A stretch of 64,000 nucleotides of DNA from the NCBI RefSeq assembly GCF_023072615.1, contig NZ_JAKNRW010000002.1, forward strand, positions 1-64,000. The letters run 5' to 3'. The DNA is from Pseudomonas violetae. GTDB taxonomy: Bacteria; Pseudomonadota; Gammaproteobacteria; Pseudomonadales; Pseudomonadaceae. Positions 54,206 through 62,936 of this stretch are shown in pieces. Every line of letters begins with the position of its first letter. Within the stretch, counting starts at the first letter, position 1. The notes under the pieces were generated by a model that worked only from the letters and a program-made list of their open reading frames with translations, was not told the DNA's origin and made no database searches. The position numbers were made by a program, and so were the translations under genes.

Positions 54206-54409
54206 CAGAACTCCAATACAGTTTTTGTTGGTTAAGGACGCAGCGTATCAACGCTGGTCGTTGGTTTTTCGCGACGCTTCACTTTCCGTCGTCCCAGCGA
54301 CATCGGCTCATAGGTTCAGGCAGTTGCCGAGGAATAGGCTCATCGTAGTCCGCCCACAAAAACAAAAAAATCAATATAATTTTCTTAGAAACACAATTAA
54401 TATTTGTGA

Positions 54410-55288
54410 ATGATCAAAGAACTCAAGACACTCATCGCCGTAGCACGGGAAGGTACGTTTGCCGCTGCGGGGAACAAAATAGGCCTCACCCAGGCAGCGG
54501 TGAGCGCCCAGATTCAACGCCTGGAGGCCGAGCTTGGCTTTGAGATATTCGACAGGAAGGGACGCTCAGCCCACCTCAACAGGATGGGTCATCAAATACT
54601 CCTGCAAGCGCAAGAGCTGCTTCGGCTTTACGACAATCTGGGCTCCACCACAGTCGGACTTCCTGCTAGCGTGCTGGTGAACATCGGTGCTATTGCTTCC
54701 GTACAGCGCTCCTATCTTCCGGATGCACTAGCCAAGTTCCACCAACAATGCCCGCAATGCCGAACCCGCGTAATCCCGGGGCTATCGATGGAGTTGGTGA
54801 ACCTCGTGGATGCCGGTGAGATCGACATGGCCGCAATCATTCGCCCCCCCTTCTCGCTCCAGAGCGATCTGCGCTGGACAACGCTGGCACTTGAGCCCTA
54901 CCGTCTGATTGTGCCGCGTGAATTGCCAGGAAAAGATTGGTCAGAACTACTTTCCAGCCAACCGTTTATTCGGTATGACCGATCCTCCTTCGGGGGAAGG
55001 CAGGTAGATCGCTTCCTGCGCCAGATGCATTTCACCTTGCGTGAAGTTTGCGAACTGGATGAGCTGGAGGCGATCATCAAGTTAGTGGCGAATGGCGTTG
55101 GTGTAGCGCTGGTGCCGCAGACAGCCACCCATCAGCAATGGCCCGTAGGTGTGCGAGCGCTCGATCTCGGGCAGCACACCTTCCACCGTGATATCGGGCT
55201 CGTACACAGGTCTCGACAAAGCTTTACCGAACCGGTGCGGATACTGGCCCAACTTATTAGTGAGCACGTTAAGACCGGCTCTGAATAA
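54410..55288 (+). CDS. LysR-family regulator
   Basis: A 292-residue LysR protein: ELKTLIAVAREGTFAAAGNK, LTQAAVSAQIQRLEAELGFE and a standard effector domain. Divergent from the VOC gene at 54205, with 204 bases between, it probably regulates the VOC-symporter pair. The N-terminus is intact, although no strong ribosome site precedes ATG 54410 (GTGA). Confidence 0.87.
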   Translation: MIKELKTLIAVAREGTFAAAGNKIGLTQAAVSAQIQRLEAELGFEIFDRKGRSAHLNRMGHQILLQAQELLRLYDNLGSTTVGLPASVLVNIGAIASVQRSYLPDALAKFHQQCPQCRTRVIPGLSMELVNLVDAGEIDMAAIIRPPFSLQSDLRWTTLALEPYRLIVPRELPGKDWSELLSSQPFIRYDRSSFGGRQVDRFLRQMHFTLREVCELDELEAIIKLVANGVGVALVPQTATHQQWPVGVRALDLGQHTFHRDIGLVHRSRQSFTEPVRILAQLISEHVKTGSE

Positions 55289-55336
55289 ATCCACAAAGAA
55301 AAAAGGCCTCTCGTGCCGTTTGTACTCAAACCAAAA

Positions 55337-55440
55337 TCACTTGGTCAGCCGGGACTCAACGGTCGCGGAGCCGTGTTCTGCGTTCCATTCCTTCAACCTA
55401 GTGTGATTACCACCGCTAGTTTCGATGTAGTGGTAGGTGG
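55337..55440 (-). pseudogene. MvaT C-terminal domain remnant
   Basis: On the minus strand the sequence reads YIETSGGNHTRLKEWNAEHG, then SATVESRLTK and a stop, diverged from the mvaT gene at 6486 (ETKGGSHRTLKEWKAKYG). The downstream flank, including CAAACCAAAATCACTTGG, is also shared with the region after mvaT. Only the C-terminal 34 codons remain. Confidence 0.85.
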
Positions 55441-55635
55441 TTTCAAATGCAAAGCTATTCAGGTTTTTCCTGTGTGGCCGATACGCTGTACAGAGCACGC
55501 ATTTTGGTGCTGCCTATTGATACCATGTCGAATCAAATTGAATGATGGCATTTGGCTTCATCTGGCCAATTATCGGCACCTACTTATCTCACCGGCAAGG
55601 ACTGCCCACCACAATCGCTTTTGCTTGGAATCGGT

Positions 55636-56319
55636 ATGGCCAGGATTTGCTCGCTTCTTTCGCTAGTTACAGCTTTGATGTGTGCTGATGGTTGGGCTGG
55701 TATAGCCAAGCTTGAGGTCGAAATAAACGAGCAAAACGGCAATCCGCTGCCCGATGCGGTACTCACCCTTCAAGGGCCAATTGGCCAGCCCTCAGTTCAT
55801 CGGAACGCCGATATGGATCAGCGTTCTCAACAGTTCGCCCCGCATGTACTGGCGGTGCACACCGGTACGCCTATCAAGTTCCCTAACAGCGACAATATCC
55901 GCCATCAGGTCTACTCGTTCTCGCCGGCAAAACGCTTCGAGCTACGCCTTTACGAAGGCACACCGTCCGACCCAGTCCTGTTCGACAAACCCGGTGTTGT
56001 GGTGCTTGGATGCAACATCCATGACTGGATGCTCGGCTACGTTTACGTCACTGATGACCCACGTTTTGGTGTCACCGACGCTCAAGGAAAATTGACGCTT
56101 GATAACCTTCCCGTCGGTGTTTACCAGGTCACCCTCTGGCATCCGCAACTGATAGACATGCAACCCCTCAGTGCAGGCTCTATAAAAGTACCGCTCAGCG
56201 GGCTCAAGCAGACATTTGACCTCACGCTGGACCCAGCGTCTACGAACATACCGACCGCACCGGCACCGAATACCTTCGGCGACGCGTTCAAGCGAGCTGC
56301 CCGTGAAACTGCGCAATAG
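55636..56319 (+). CDS. cupredoxin-like periplasmic protein (methylamine-utilisation-protein type)
   Basis: A 227-residue protein from ATG 55636 with a signal peptide (SLLSLVTALMCADGWA). The following region has a plastocyanin-like copper site: His90 in NIRHQVYSF, then Cys126, His129 and Met132 in GCNIHDWM, i.e. a His-Cys-His-Met type 1 set. A C-terminal beta-sandwich follows (GVTDAQGKLTLDNLPVGVYQ). Such proteins are often labelled methylamine utilisation proteins, but no methylamine genes are here. The stop lies 17 bases inside the GGDEF/EAL gene, so the two are translationally coupled. Confidence 0.82.
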   Translation: MARICSLLSLVTALMCADGWAGIAKLEVEINEQNGNPLPDAVLTLQGPIGQPSVHRNADMDQRSQQFAPHVLAVHTGTPIKFPNSDNIRHQVYSFSPAKRFELRLYEGTPSDPVLFDKPGVVVLGCNIHDWMLGYVYVTDDPRFGVTDAQGKLTLDNLPVGVYQVTLWHPQLIDMQPLSAGSIKVPLSGLKQTFDLTLDPASTNIPTAPAPNTFGDAFKRAARETAQ

Positions 56320-58660
56320 TTTTCAGGCTCAAGTCACTGCAGTTTTGATCCTGCTTTTGCTGGTGGTGATTGGCTCACTTTATTTCAGCGTAAAAGTGGC
56401 GACCAACTCAGCGGTGCGTAGCCAGGCCAATACTCAATTGGACGTCGGTACGCGAGTCTTCGAGCGCCTGCTGGAGGTGCGAGGGCGACGCTTGGCCGAC
56501 GGAGTGCAATTACTCGCAGCCGACTTCGGTTTTCGCGATGCGGTGGCCAGCAGAGATTCTGCAACTATACGTTCGGTGCTGTTAAATCATGGCAAGCGCA
56601 TCAATGCCAGTGACATGATTCTGCTCAGCATGGATGGCAAAGTCCTCGCTAGCACTCTGGACGATTTGGCGGATGGCTCGCTGTTTCGTTTCGACCAAGC
56701 TCTGCTCGAAGCCCGGCGCATTCAACAAACTATGTTGATCGTGCCACTTCAGGGTAAACCCCACTTGCTAGTTGAAGCGCCAGTGCTCGCGCCTCTACCG
56801 ATTGCCAGGGTGGTGATGGGCTTCAGCATGGACAGTGCCTTCGCCAGGGAGCTGCGCTCACTGACCAATCTTGAAGTGTCGTTTCTGGCAGTGGATAAGC
56901 AACAGCCGGGGCAACTCGTCAGTACCCAACCGGACGTTCTTGGCCCAAGTATCACCGGTCTGATGCTTAGTACGTCTACGCGCGACGCAGTGCAACTGAC
57001 GGAGCACTTGGAGCATAACTTCCTTAGCCAGTCTTTGCTGTTGGCTGGCGGCGCGGATGAGTATGACGGCCAGGTGATAGCCTTGTTGCAAAGCCCACTC
57101 GATGCTGCCATGCGAGCGTTTGCTCCGCTTGATGAAAAAATACTTGGAATTGCATTGGTCGCCTTGCTCGCCTCATTAGTGGGCGCTTTGCTATTGGCCC
57201 GAGGTGTGTCGCAACCCGTTAGATCGTTGGCATTAGCAGCGGAGCGAATCGGGCAAGGCGATTATCAAACCCCCGTAATATTGCGGAGAAGTGACGAATT
57301 CGGATTGCTGGCCAAAGCAGTCAACTCTATGCAGAGTGGCATCGCAGAGCGTGAACAGCAACTGGCTCACAACGCCCTGCATGATTCACTCACTGGCCTG
57401 CCCAACCGCGCTTTAGTATTGGAGCGATTAGGTAGCGCGATTGCCGCACAACGACCGATGGCATTGATCGTCTTGGGCATTCACAACCTACGGTCCATCA
57501 AAGAAACAGCTGACCCGGAAACGGTTGATCAGTTGCTCCGTCAAACCGGTCAGCGCCTGCAAGAATCGCTGCATCCAGGTGATACCGTGGCGCATCTGAT
57601 CGCCGACGAGTTTCTGCTGTTGCTTGATGGCTTCGACAGTGATGCGGCTGTCGCAGTAGCTGACCAGCTTCAGCAGTTACTTCTTAAGCCCCAGCATATC
57701 AATGGTCACGATTTGGCTCTGGATTGCAGACTCGGGATAGCAGCATTTCCCGCTGAAGGACAAAGTGCACAGATCCTATTGGAACGTGCCTCAATTGCTA
57801 TGAAAGACGCCGCGCAATTGCCTGGCCATTTGCAGATTTACCAGAACGGGCGTGACTTGGCTCACCGTCGTCAGATCACGTTGATTCGTGACCTGCGCCA
57901 TGCTGCGAGCAACAGTGAACTCCTACTGCATTACCAACCCAAACTGGATATCCGTAAAGGTCACGTCCTCCAAGCCGAAGCCTTACTGCGCTGGCAGCAC
58001 CCGCAACTGGGTATGGTTTCGCCTGCTGAATTCATTCCTTTGGCAGAACGTACTGGAAGCATCCAATTGCTTACCCATTGGGTAATCAACGAGGGAATGC
58101 GCCAACTCTCGGAGTGGAATCAGAGGGGGCTGCGCTTGCAACTTTCGCTAAATATTTCCGCCGATGACTTGCTTAGCGATGAGCTGGCCGCTCGGGTCTT
58201 GGCACTGTTACGAAACTACCGCCTGCCGGCAGAGCAATTGATATTCGAAATCACCGAAAGCGCAGTCATGCGGGAGCCAGAGCGCGCACTAAAAGTCCTG
58301 CATCAACTGCGTGATTGCGGCATTAGCTTGTCGGTAGATGACTTCGGTACTGGCTACTCGTCCTTGGCTCACCTAAAGCGACTCCCTGTACAGGAGCTGA
58401 AAATCGATCAGTCCTTCGTCCGAGACCTGGATGAAACAAGTGAGGATGCAGTGATCGTCCGCTCGACCATCGAAATGAGCCATAACCTTGGTCTTAAGGT
58501 CGTTGCCGAAGGCGTTGAGTACGCACATAGCCTTCGCTTACTCGAACGCTGGCATTGCGATACGGCCCAGGGTTATCTAATCAGTCGGCCACTTACTGCC
58601 GCAGCATTTGAAACCTGGGTGGCCTTGCCTCTCAGTTTTCATGCGTCCATGGTTCATTGA
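56303..58660 (+). CDS. membrane HAMP-GGDEF(degenerate)-EAL protein, predicted c-di-GMP phosphodiesterase
   Basis: A 785-residue protein if GTG 56303 is the start, which places TM1 (AVLILLLLVVIGSLYF) near the N-terminus; the open frame to 56216 lies in the neighbour. Periplasmic sensor at about 35-280, TM2 at 281-300, HAMP 300-350, GGDEF domain 355-515 with the motif degenerated to IADEF (433-437), EAL domain 530-770 with EAL at 559, NIS, and DDFGTGYSSL. The cyclase site lacks GG, whereas the EAL motifs look intact, so c-di-GMP breakdown is expected. The periplasmic sensor may read the copper or heme partners of the operon. Confidence 0.9.
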   Translation: MKLRNSFQAQVTAVLILLLLVVIGSLYFSVKVATNSAVRSQANTQLDVGTRVFERLLEVRGRRLADGVQLLAADFGFRDAVASRDSATIRSVLLNHGKRINASDMILLSMDGKVLASTLDDLADGSLFRFDQALLEARRIQQTMLIVPLQGKPHLLVEAPVLAPLPIARVVMGFSMDSAFARELRSLTNLEVSFLAVDKQQPGQLVSTQPDVLGPSITGLMLSTSTRDAVQLTEHLEHNFLSQSLLLAGGADEYDGQVIALLQSPLDAAMRAFAPLDEKILGIALVALLASLVGALLLARGVSQPVRSLALAAERIGQGDYQTPVILRRSDEFGLLAKAVNSMQSGIAEREQQLAHNALHDSLTGLPNRALVLERLGSAIAAQRPMALIVLGIHNLRSIKETADPETVDQLLRQTGQRLQESLHPGDTVAHLIADEFLLLLDGFDSDAAVAVADQLQQLLLKPQHINGHDLALDCRLGIAAFPAEGQSAQILLERASIAMKDAAQLPGHLQIYQNGRDLAHRRQITLIRDLRHAASNSELLLHYQPKLDIRKGHVLQAEALLRWQHPQLGMVSPAEFIPLAERTGSIQLLTHWVINEGMRQLSEWNQRGLRLQLSLNISADDLLSDELAARVLALLRNYRLPAEQLIFEITESAVMREPERALKVLHQLRDCGISLSVDDFGTGYSSLAHLKRLPVQELKIDQSFVRDLDETSEDAVIVRSTIEMSHNLGLKVVAEGVEYAHSLRLLERWHCDTAQGYLISRPLTAAAFETWVALPLSFHASMVH

Positions 58661-58665
58661 TCGCC

Positions 58666-59529
58666 ATGGCCTATCGTTTCTCTCTGTTGATCGGCTGTCT
58701 CATCGGCCTCACCCTCCAATCCTCCCTCGCTGATAATGGACGCCTGATTGCCACAGGTGGTGCCAGTAGCCTGGAGGGTGCAGCAGGTGGAGGTATTACA
58801 CCGTGGGCAATCCTTACTGGCTACGGCGAAAAGAACGAGTGGGGCGCAACCGCGTTCGCCACTACGGTCAATTTGCCGGACTATCGGCTGGATGTTGCTG
58901 GGTTAGCTTTGGCCTATGACAACCGTATCGAGCTGTCTTTCGCCCGGCAGCGTTTTGATCTGGGGTCGTTGGTTCGCAAACTGGATCTACCTGAAGACAC
59001 CCTGGGCCAAGACACCTTCGGGGTGAAGCTGCGTTTGTTTGGTGACGTGGTCTACGACGTTCTCCCGCAAGTGTCCCTAGGGTTGGAGTACAAGCATCAG
59101 CACGACTTTCTGATCCCAAGCCTGGTTGGCGCTCAGCGTGACAGCGACACTGAGGGATACCTAGCAGCCAGTCGCTTGTTCATAGGCGCAGCATTTGGCT
59201 ACAACCTACTGCTCAATGGCAGCCTGCGATACAGCCGCGCCAATGAAACCGGGTTGCTGGGTTTTGGTGGTAACCGTCGTGACACTCGCAGTGTGCTGAA
59301 GGAGGGATCGATTGCCGTGCTGTTCAACCCGCACTTGGCGCTGGGCGTAGAGTACCGGGAGAAGCCGGACAACTTGTCGTTCGCCGGGGAAAGCGATTGG
59401 GCGGATCTTTTTTTAGGATATTTCCCCAATAAGCATTTGTCGGTGGTGCTGGCCTATGCGCACCTGGGGGAGATCGCCACTCTAGACAACCAAAACGGCA
59501 CATATCTGTCCGTGCAGGGAAGTTTCTGA
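58666..59529 (+). CDS. DUF3034 outer-membrane-like protein
   Basis: A 287-residue protein from ATG 58666 (TTG 58657 also possible) with signal peptide (FSLLIGCLIGLTLQSSLA) and the DUF3034 pattern GRLIATGGASSLEGAAGGGI, WAILTGYGEKNEWGATAF. Alternating beta-strand pattern and the terminal aromatic VQGSF suggest an outer-membrane barrel. It overlaps the GGDEF/EAL stop region and the hemoglobin start (TGATG). Function unknown. Confidence 0.82.
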   Translation: MAYRFSLLIGCLIGLTLQSSLADNGRLIATGGASSLEGAAGGGITPWAILTGYGEKNEWGATAFATTVNLPDYRLDVAGLALAYDNRIELSFARQRFDLGSLVRKLDLPEDTLGQDTFGVKLRLFGDVVYDVLPQVSLGLEYKHQHDFLIPSLVGAQRDSDTEGYLAASRLFIGAAFGYNLLLNGSLRYSRANETGLLGFGGNRRDTRSVLKEGSIAVLFNPHLALGVEYREKPDNLSFAGESDWADLFLGYFPNKHLSVVLAYAHLGEIATLDNQNGTYLSVQGSF

Positions 59530-59948
59530 TGCGGTTGATGTCACTGTTTCTCGTTTTGCTATTGAGTGCTTGTGCGCAAAAAGCTCCCCAGGATGACAGC
59601 CTTTATCAAGCCCTTGGCGCACATCTGGGCATCACTCGAATTGTTGAGGGCATGCTTCTAAACATAGCTCGGGACGAGCGAATCGTTGAACGGTTCCGCA
59701 AGATTGATATCCAGCGGCTGCGGGACAAACTGATTGAGCAATTTTGTGTTGAGGCGGGCGGCCCTTGTACCTATACCGGTGACAGCATGACCGAGAGTCA
59801 CAAGGGGCAAAATGTCAGCCGCAGTGACTTCAATGCGCTGGTCGAAGACTTGATTGCAGCGATGGATGATCAGGGGATCGCGGTGCCGGTGCAGAATCGT
59901 TTGATTGCGCGACTGGCCCCTATGCGCGGGGAAGTAATTGAAAAGTGA
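59529..59948 (+). CDS. lipoprotein group 1 truncated hemoglobin
   Basis: A 139-residue protein with a lipobox (LFLVLLLSAC, Cys15) followed by a 2/2 globin: LYQALGAHLGITRIVEGML, and the proximal histidine in GDSMTESHKGQNVS, His91. The lipid anchor would hold the globin on the periplasmic face of a membrane, unusual for truncated hemoglobins, which are mostly cytosolic. It may sense or scavenge O2/NO beside the cupredoxin and the DUF3034 barrel. It is last in the operon. Confidence 0.88.
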   Translation: MRLMSLFLVLLLSACAQKAPQDDSLYQALGAHLGITRIVEGMLLNIARDERIVERFRKIDIQRLRDKLIEQFCVEAGGPCTYTGDSMTESHKGQNVSRSDFNALVEDLIAAMDDQGIAVPVQNRLIARLAPMRGEVIEK

Positions 59949-60118
59949 GTTGGGGATTCGCCGAGAGTTCTGATAATCATAAGGGGCGAGGCGATAAAGA
60001 ACCTTCACCCCTGCAGACAGATCATTCGTAACTATCGCAAGGATGGCAGTGCGTTCCGGAACGAACTGTCGATCGGTTAAGGCTCCCGCGATGTCCGGTC
60101 GAATAAACGCCCCTGGGG

Positions 60119-60140
60119 AAGCCTTGGCTTGGGCTTTTTT
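60119..60140 (+). terminator. weak rho-independent terminator
   Basis: AAGCC-TT-GGCTT (60119-60130), followed by GGGCTTTTTT, gives a short stem and a T6 run about 170 bases after the hemoglobin gene, suitable to end the cupredoxin-hemoglobin operon. Confidence 0.4.
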
Positions 60141-60164
60141 ATACCAATACTTGTGAGGCTGAAA

Positions 60165-61037
60165 TCACCGGTCATCAAAATGGTGAGTATGAGCCAGCAA
60201 CGAATCGGGTATCCCATCGCGGATCAATCCGCCCTCTTCTATCCAGTCTTGGGTTGATTGATAAGCGCGTTGCAGCAGCTGATCTGTCTGGTTGAAATCG
60301 AACACCGAAGCGTCCAGTGGGCACAACGGGGGCACTACATGGATAGCTGCACGTGCGCTGTACAATTCGATGTCACGCACCAGTTGACGCATACTCATCA
60401 AGTTAAGCGTATGCAAGGCTAACGCAACGAGTCCATTGGGTGGACACGGGCAAGCGCAACCGAATCCGGTTGGCAGAACTACAACACGCGTTGCCCCCAA
60501 TGTAACTGCACTAGAAATCGGCGTATTGCTGGTGACCCCGCCATCAACCAAGAACTTTTCTCCGACTCGTACACTTGGAAACACTAGCGGAATTGCAGCA
60601 CTGGCGAGCAAAGCCTGTTCTGCATTACCACTGGACAGAAGTTCTTCGGCACCGCTGAGTAGATTGGTGGTGACAATATGCAGGGGTAGTTCAGTATCTT
60701 CGATTAATTCGACCGGCAAAGATCTGCGCACTAAACGATGCAGCGCCGAAGCACTCAGCAGGTGGCCGCGACGATTCAGAATGCCCTTGAAGGTGTCGAG
60801 TGCCGAGAACGGAAACACATCCGACTTACGTAAGCTGCGCCAGAAATCCGCAAGCTCGCCCACACCTTTAGCATTCGGTCTGGCTGCGAAGTAGGCACCG
60901 TTGATGGCTCCGACCGAAGCTCCAACTACCAGGTCGAATGAAACCTCAGCCTCAACTAGCGCCTGTAACATTCCGACCTGAACCGCACCAAGGCTCCCAC
61001 CACCAGCAAGTACAAGCGCAGTTTTTACAGTTGGCAT
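60165..61037 (-). CDS. patatin-like phospholipase (RssA-like)
   Basis: A 290-residue serine hydrolase: oxyanion hole AGGGSLGAVQVGML, nucleophile elbow GASVGAING with Ser41, and the catalytic Asp in FLVDGGVTSNTP at about 165. It resembles RssA-type bacterial patatins acting on phospholipids or acyl esters. It has no signal peptide, so it is cytosolic or membrane-peripheral. Monocistronic by spacing. Confidence 0.88.
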   Translation of the reverse strand: MPTVKTALVLAGGGSLGAVQVGMLQALVEAEVSFDLVVGASVGAINGAYFAARPNAKGVGELADFWRSLRKSDVFPFSALDTFKGILNRRGHLLSASALHRLVRRSLPVELIEDTELPLHIVTTNLLSGAEELLSSGNAEQALLASAAIPLVFPSVRVGEKFLVDGGVTSNTPISSAVTLGATRVVVLPTGFGCACPCPPNGLVALALHTLNLMSMRQLVRDIELYSARAAIHVVPPLCPLDASVFDFNQTDQLLQRAYQSTQDWIEEGGLIRDGIPDSLLAHTHHFDDR

Positions 61038-61209
61038 AAACGTACCCTCACCGATAACGCCCTCCTGACATTACAAGCCTAGCTGGCTGACGACCTTGGC
61101 GACGAGAATGATTTTGACTCGAAGTACAGACCTCGGTAAGCGTCCAGCCAACATGCATTCCGAACTCGCGCATTCGAGACCGGTGGCGTCCTAGTAGGCA
61201 CCTGGCGGT
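61038..61209. other. gene-free stretch
   Basis: Nothing recognised; it separates the patatin start from the receptor remnant. Confidence 0.4.
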
Positions 61210-61457
61210 GTGGCAGGTAGGGATGGATAGATGCGCGTTACGTGGCGTCGGTCTACGCCGACAACGCCAACACTTAGAAAGCGCCCTCTTACACTTTGTA
61301 CGGCGCATTCGCACGTTTCAAAGTTGACGAACACACGGCGATTACTGCCCGCGTGAGCAAACTGACAAATGAAATCTATGCCAAGCGGGCCTACGGCACG
61401 GTGTATTACAAGGGCGCACCTCGAACCTTCGAAGTAGCAGTGGATACGCGTTTCTAA
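61210..61457 (+). pseudogene. TonB-dependent siderophore receptor, C-terminal remnant
   Basis: The plus-strand frame reads ARYVASVYADNANT, TAG, KAPSYTLYGAFARFKVDEHT, AITARVSKLTNEIYAKRAYG, TVYYKGAPRTFEVAVDTRF and TAA. This is the typical final 75 residues of TonB-dependent ferrisiderophore receptors, ending in the assembly Phe. One in-frame stop and loss of everything upstream show that it is dead. Confidence 0.8.
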
Positions 61458-61598
61458 ACGCGGTGCTGCGATGGTAGCCAAAGTCCTCCTCTTGCTTGCA
61501 CCTACAGTCCTTAACTACGGGGTTAGATGCAGCTGCCAGAACGGAAGCATAGGTGGCGATGTCTCTTCGACATAATGCAAAAAAACATGCACAAACAT

Positions 61599-61623
61599 AA
61601 ACGCCGCTCAGTGAGCGGCGTTT
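61599..61623. terminator. bidirectional terminator
   Basis: AAACGCCGCT (61599-61608) pairs with AGCGGCGTTT (61614-61623) around CAGTG. It lies 40 bases after the end of the carboxynorspermidine dehydrogenase gene, which is transcribed toward it. Confidence 0.85.
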
Positions 61624-61662
61624 TGGAACAGGCAATGAAACTCAGCCTCTATAATGTGAGTT

Positions 61663-62907
61663 TCAGGCGTTTCGGTTCCAGGGACGATCTCCACTTTCGT
61701 CCTTGATACGTGTCGGCAGGCCCATCACATCCAGCGCCTTGAGGAACGGCTCAGCCGGTAGCTCTTCGACATTGACCATGCGTTGCACGTCCCACTCGCC
61801 GCGGGCGACCAGTAACGCTGCGGCCACGGGTGGTACGCCAGCGGTATAGGAAATGCCCTGGCTGTCGGTTTCGCCGTAGGCTTCCTCGTGGTCGGCCACG
61901 TTGTAGATGAACACCTCACGCGGTTGACCATCCTTGGTGCCCTTGACCAGATCGCCGATGCAGGTCTTCCCGGTGTAGCCGGGTGCCAGCGAGCTCGGAT
62001 CAGGCAGGACGGCCTTAACCACTTTCAGCGGCACAACTTCCAGGCCTTCAGCGGTCTTGATCGGTTGCTCGGAGAGCAGACCGAGGTTTTTCAAGACCGT
62101 GAACACATTGATGTAGTGTTCGCCGAAGCTCATCCAGAACCGCACATTGGGCACGTCGAGGTTTTTGGACAGCGAGTGCACTTCATCGTGGCCGGTCAGA
62201 TACAGATTCTGCGAGCCTACAACCGGCAGGTCGTCGGTACGCTTAACTTCGAACATGGTATTGCTGGTCCACTGGCTGTTCTGCCAGCTCCATACCTGTC
62301 CGGTGAACTCACGGAAGTTGATTTCCGGGTCAAAATTGGTGGCGAAGTACTTGCCATGGGAGCCGGCATTGACGTCGAGAATATCGATCGAATCAATGCG
62401 GTCAAAATACTTTTGTTTCGCTAGTGCGGCATACGCGTTGACGACACCCGGGTCGAAGCCCACGCCGAGGATGGCCGTGATGTTCTTCCGTTTGCACTCA
62501 TCCAGGTGGTTCCACTCGTAGTTGCCGTACCACGGCGGTGTCTCGCAGACCTTGCCCGGCTCTTCGTGGATGGCGGTGTCCAAATAGGCCACGCCGGTAT
62601 CGATGCAGGCACGCAGCACCGACATGTTGAGGAAAGCGGAACCCACGTTGATCACGATCTGCGATTCAGTTTCGCGGATCAGCGCCTTGGTTGCTTCAAC
62701 ATCCAGTGCATTGAGCGAAAAGGCGGAGATGTCGGCGGGTACCTTGAGGCTACCCTTGGCCTTGACGCTGTCGATGATGGCCTGGCACTTGGAGATGCTG
62801 CGCGACGCGATAGCAATACGACCGAGTTCGTCGTTGTGCTGCGCGCACTTGTGGGCCACCACCTTAGCGACACCTCCTGCACCAATGATAAGAACGTTCT
62901 TTTTCAA
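61663..62907 (-). CDS. carboxynorspermidine dehydrogenase (saccharopine dehydrogenase family)
   Basis: A 414-residue protein: NAD(P) motif NVLIIGAGGVAKVVAHKCAQ, GSAFLNMSVLRACIDTGVAY, TPPWYGNYEW, GVGFDPGVVNAYAALAKQKY. It reductively condenses aspartate semialdehyde with a diamine to make carboxyspermidine or carboxynorspermidine, the alternative polyamine route. The partner decarboxylase gene precedes it by 29 bases in the same direction, and the assignment rests strongly on that pairing. Confidence 0.92.
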   Translation of the reverse strand: MKKNVLIIGAGGVAKVVAHKCAQHNDELGRIAIASRSISKCQAIIDSVKAKGSLKVPADISAFSLNALDVEATKALIRETESQIVINVGSAFLNMSVLRACIDTGVAYLDTAIHEEPGKVCETPPWYGNYEWNHLDECKRKNITAILGVGFDPGVVNAYAALAKQKYFDRIDSIDILDVNAGSHGKYFATNFDPEINFREFTGQVWSWQNSQWTSNTMFEVKRTDDLPVVGSQNLYLTGHDEVHSLSKNLDVPNVRFWMSFGEHYINVFTVLKNLGLLSEQPIKTAEGLEVVPLKVVKAVLPDPSSLAPGYTGKTCIGDLVKGTKDGQPREVFIYNVADHEEAYGETDSQGISYTAGVPPVAAALLVARGEWDVQRMVNVEELPAEPFLKALDVMGLPTRIKDESGDRPWNRNA

Positions 62908-62936
62908 TTGCTTTCTCTCTCCTTTATTTGTCCGTT

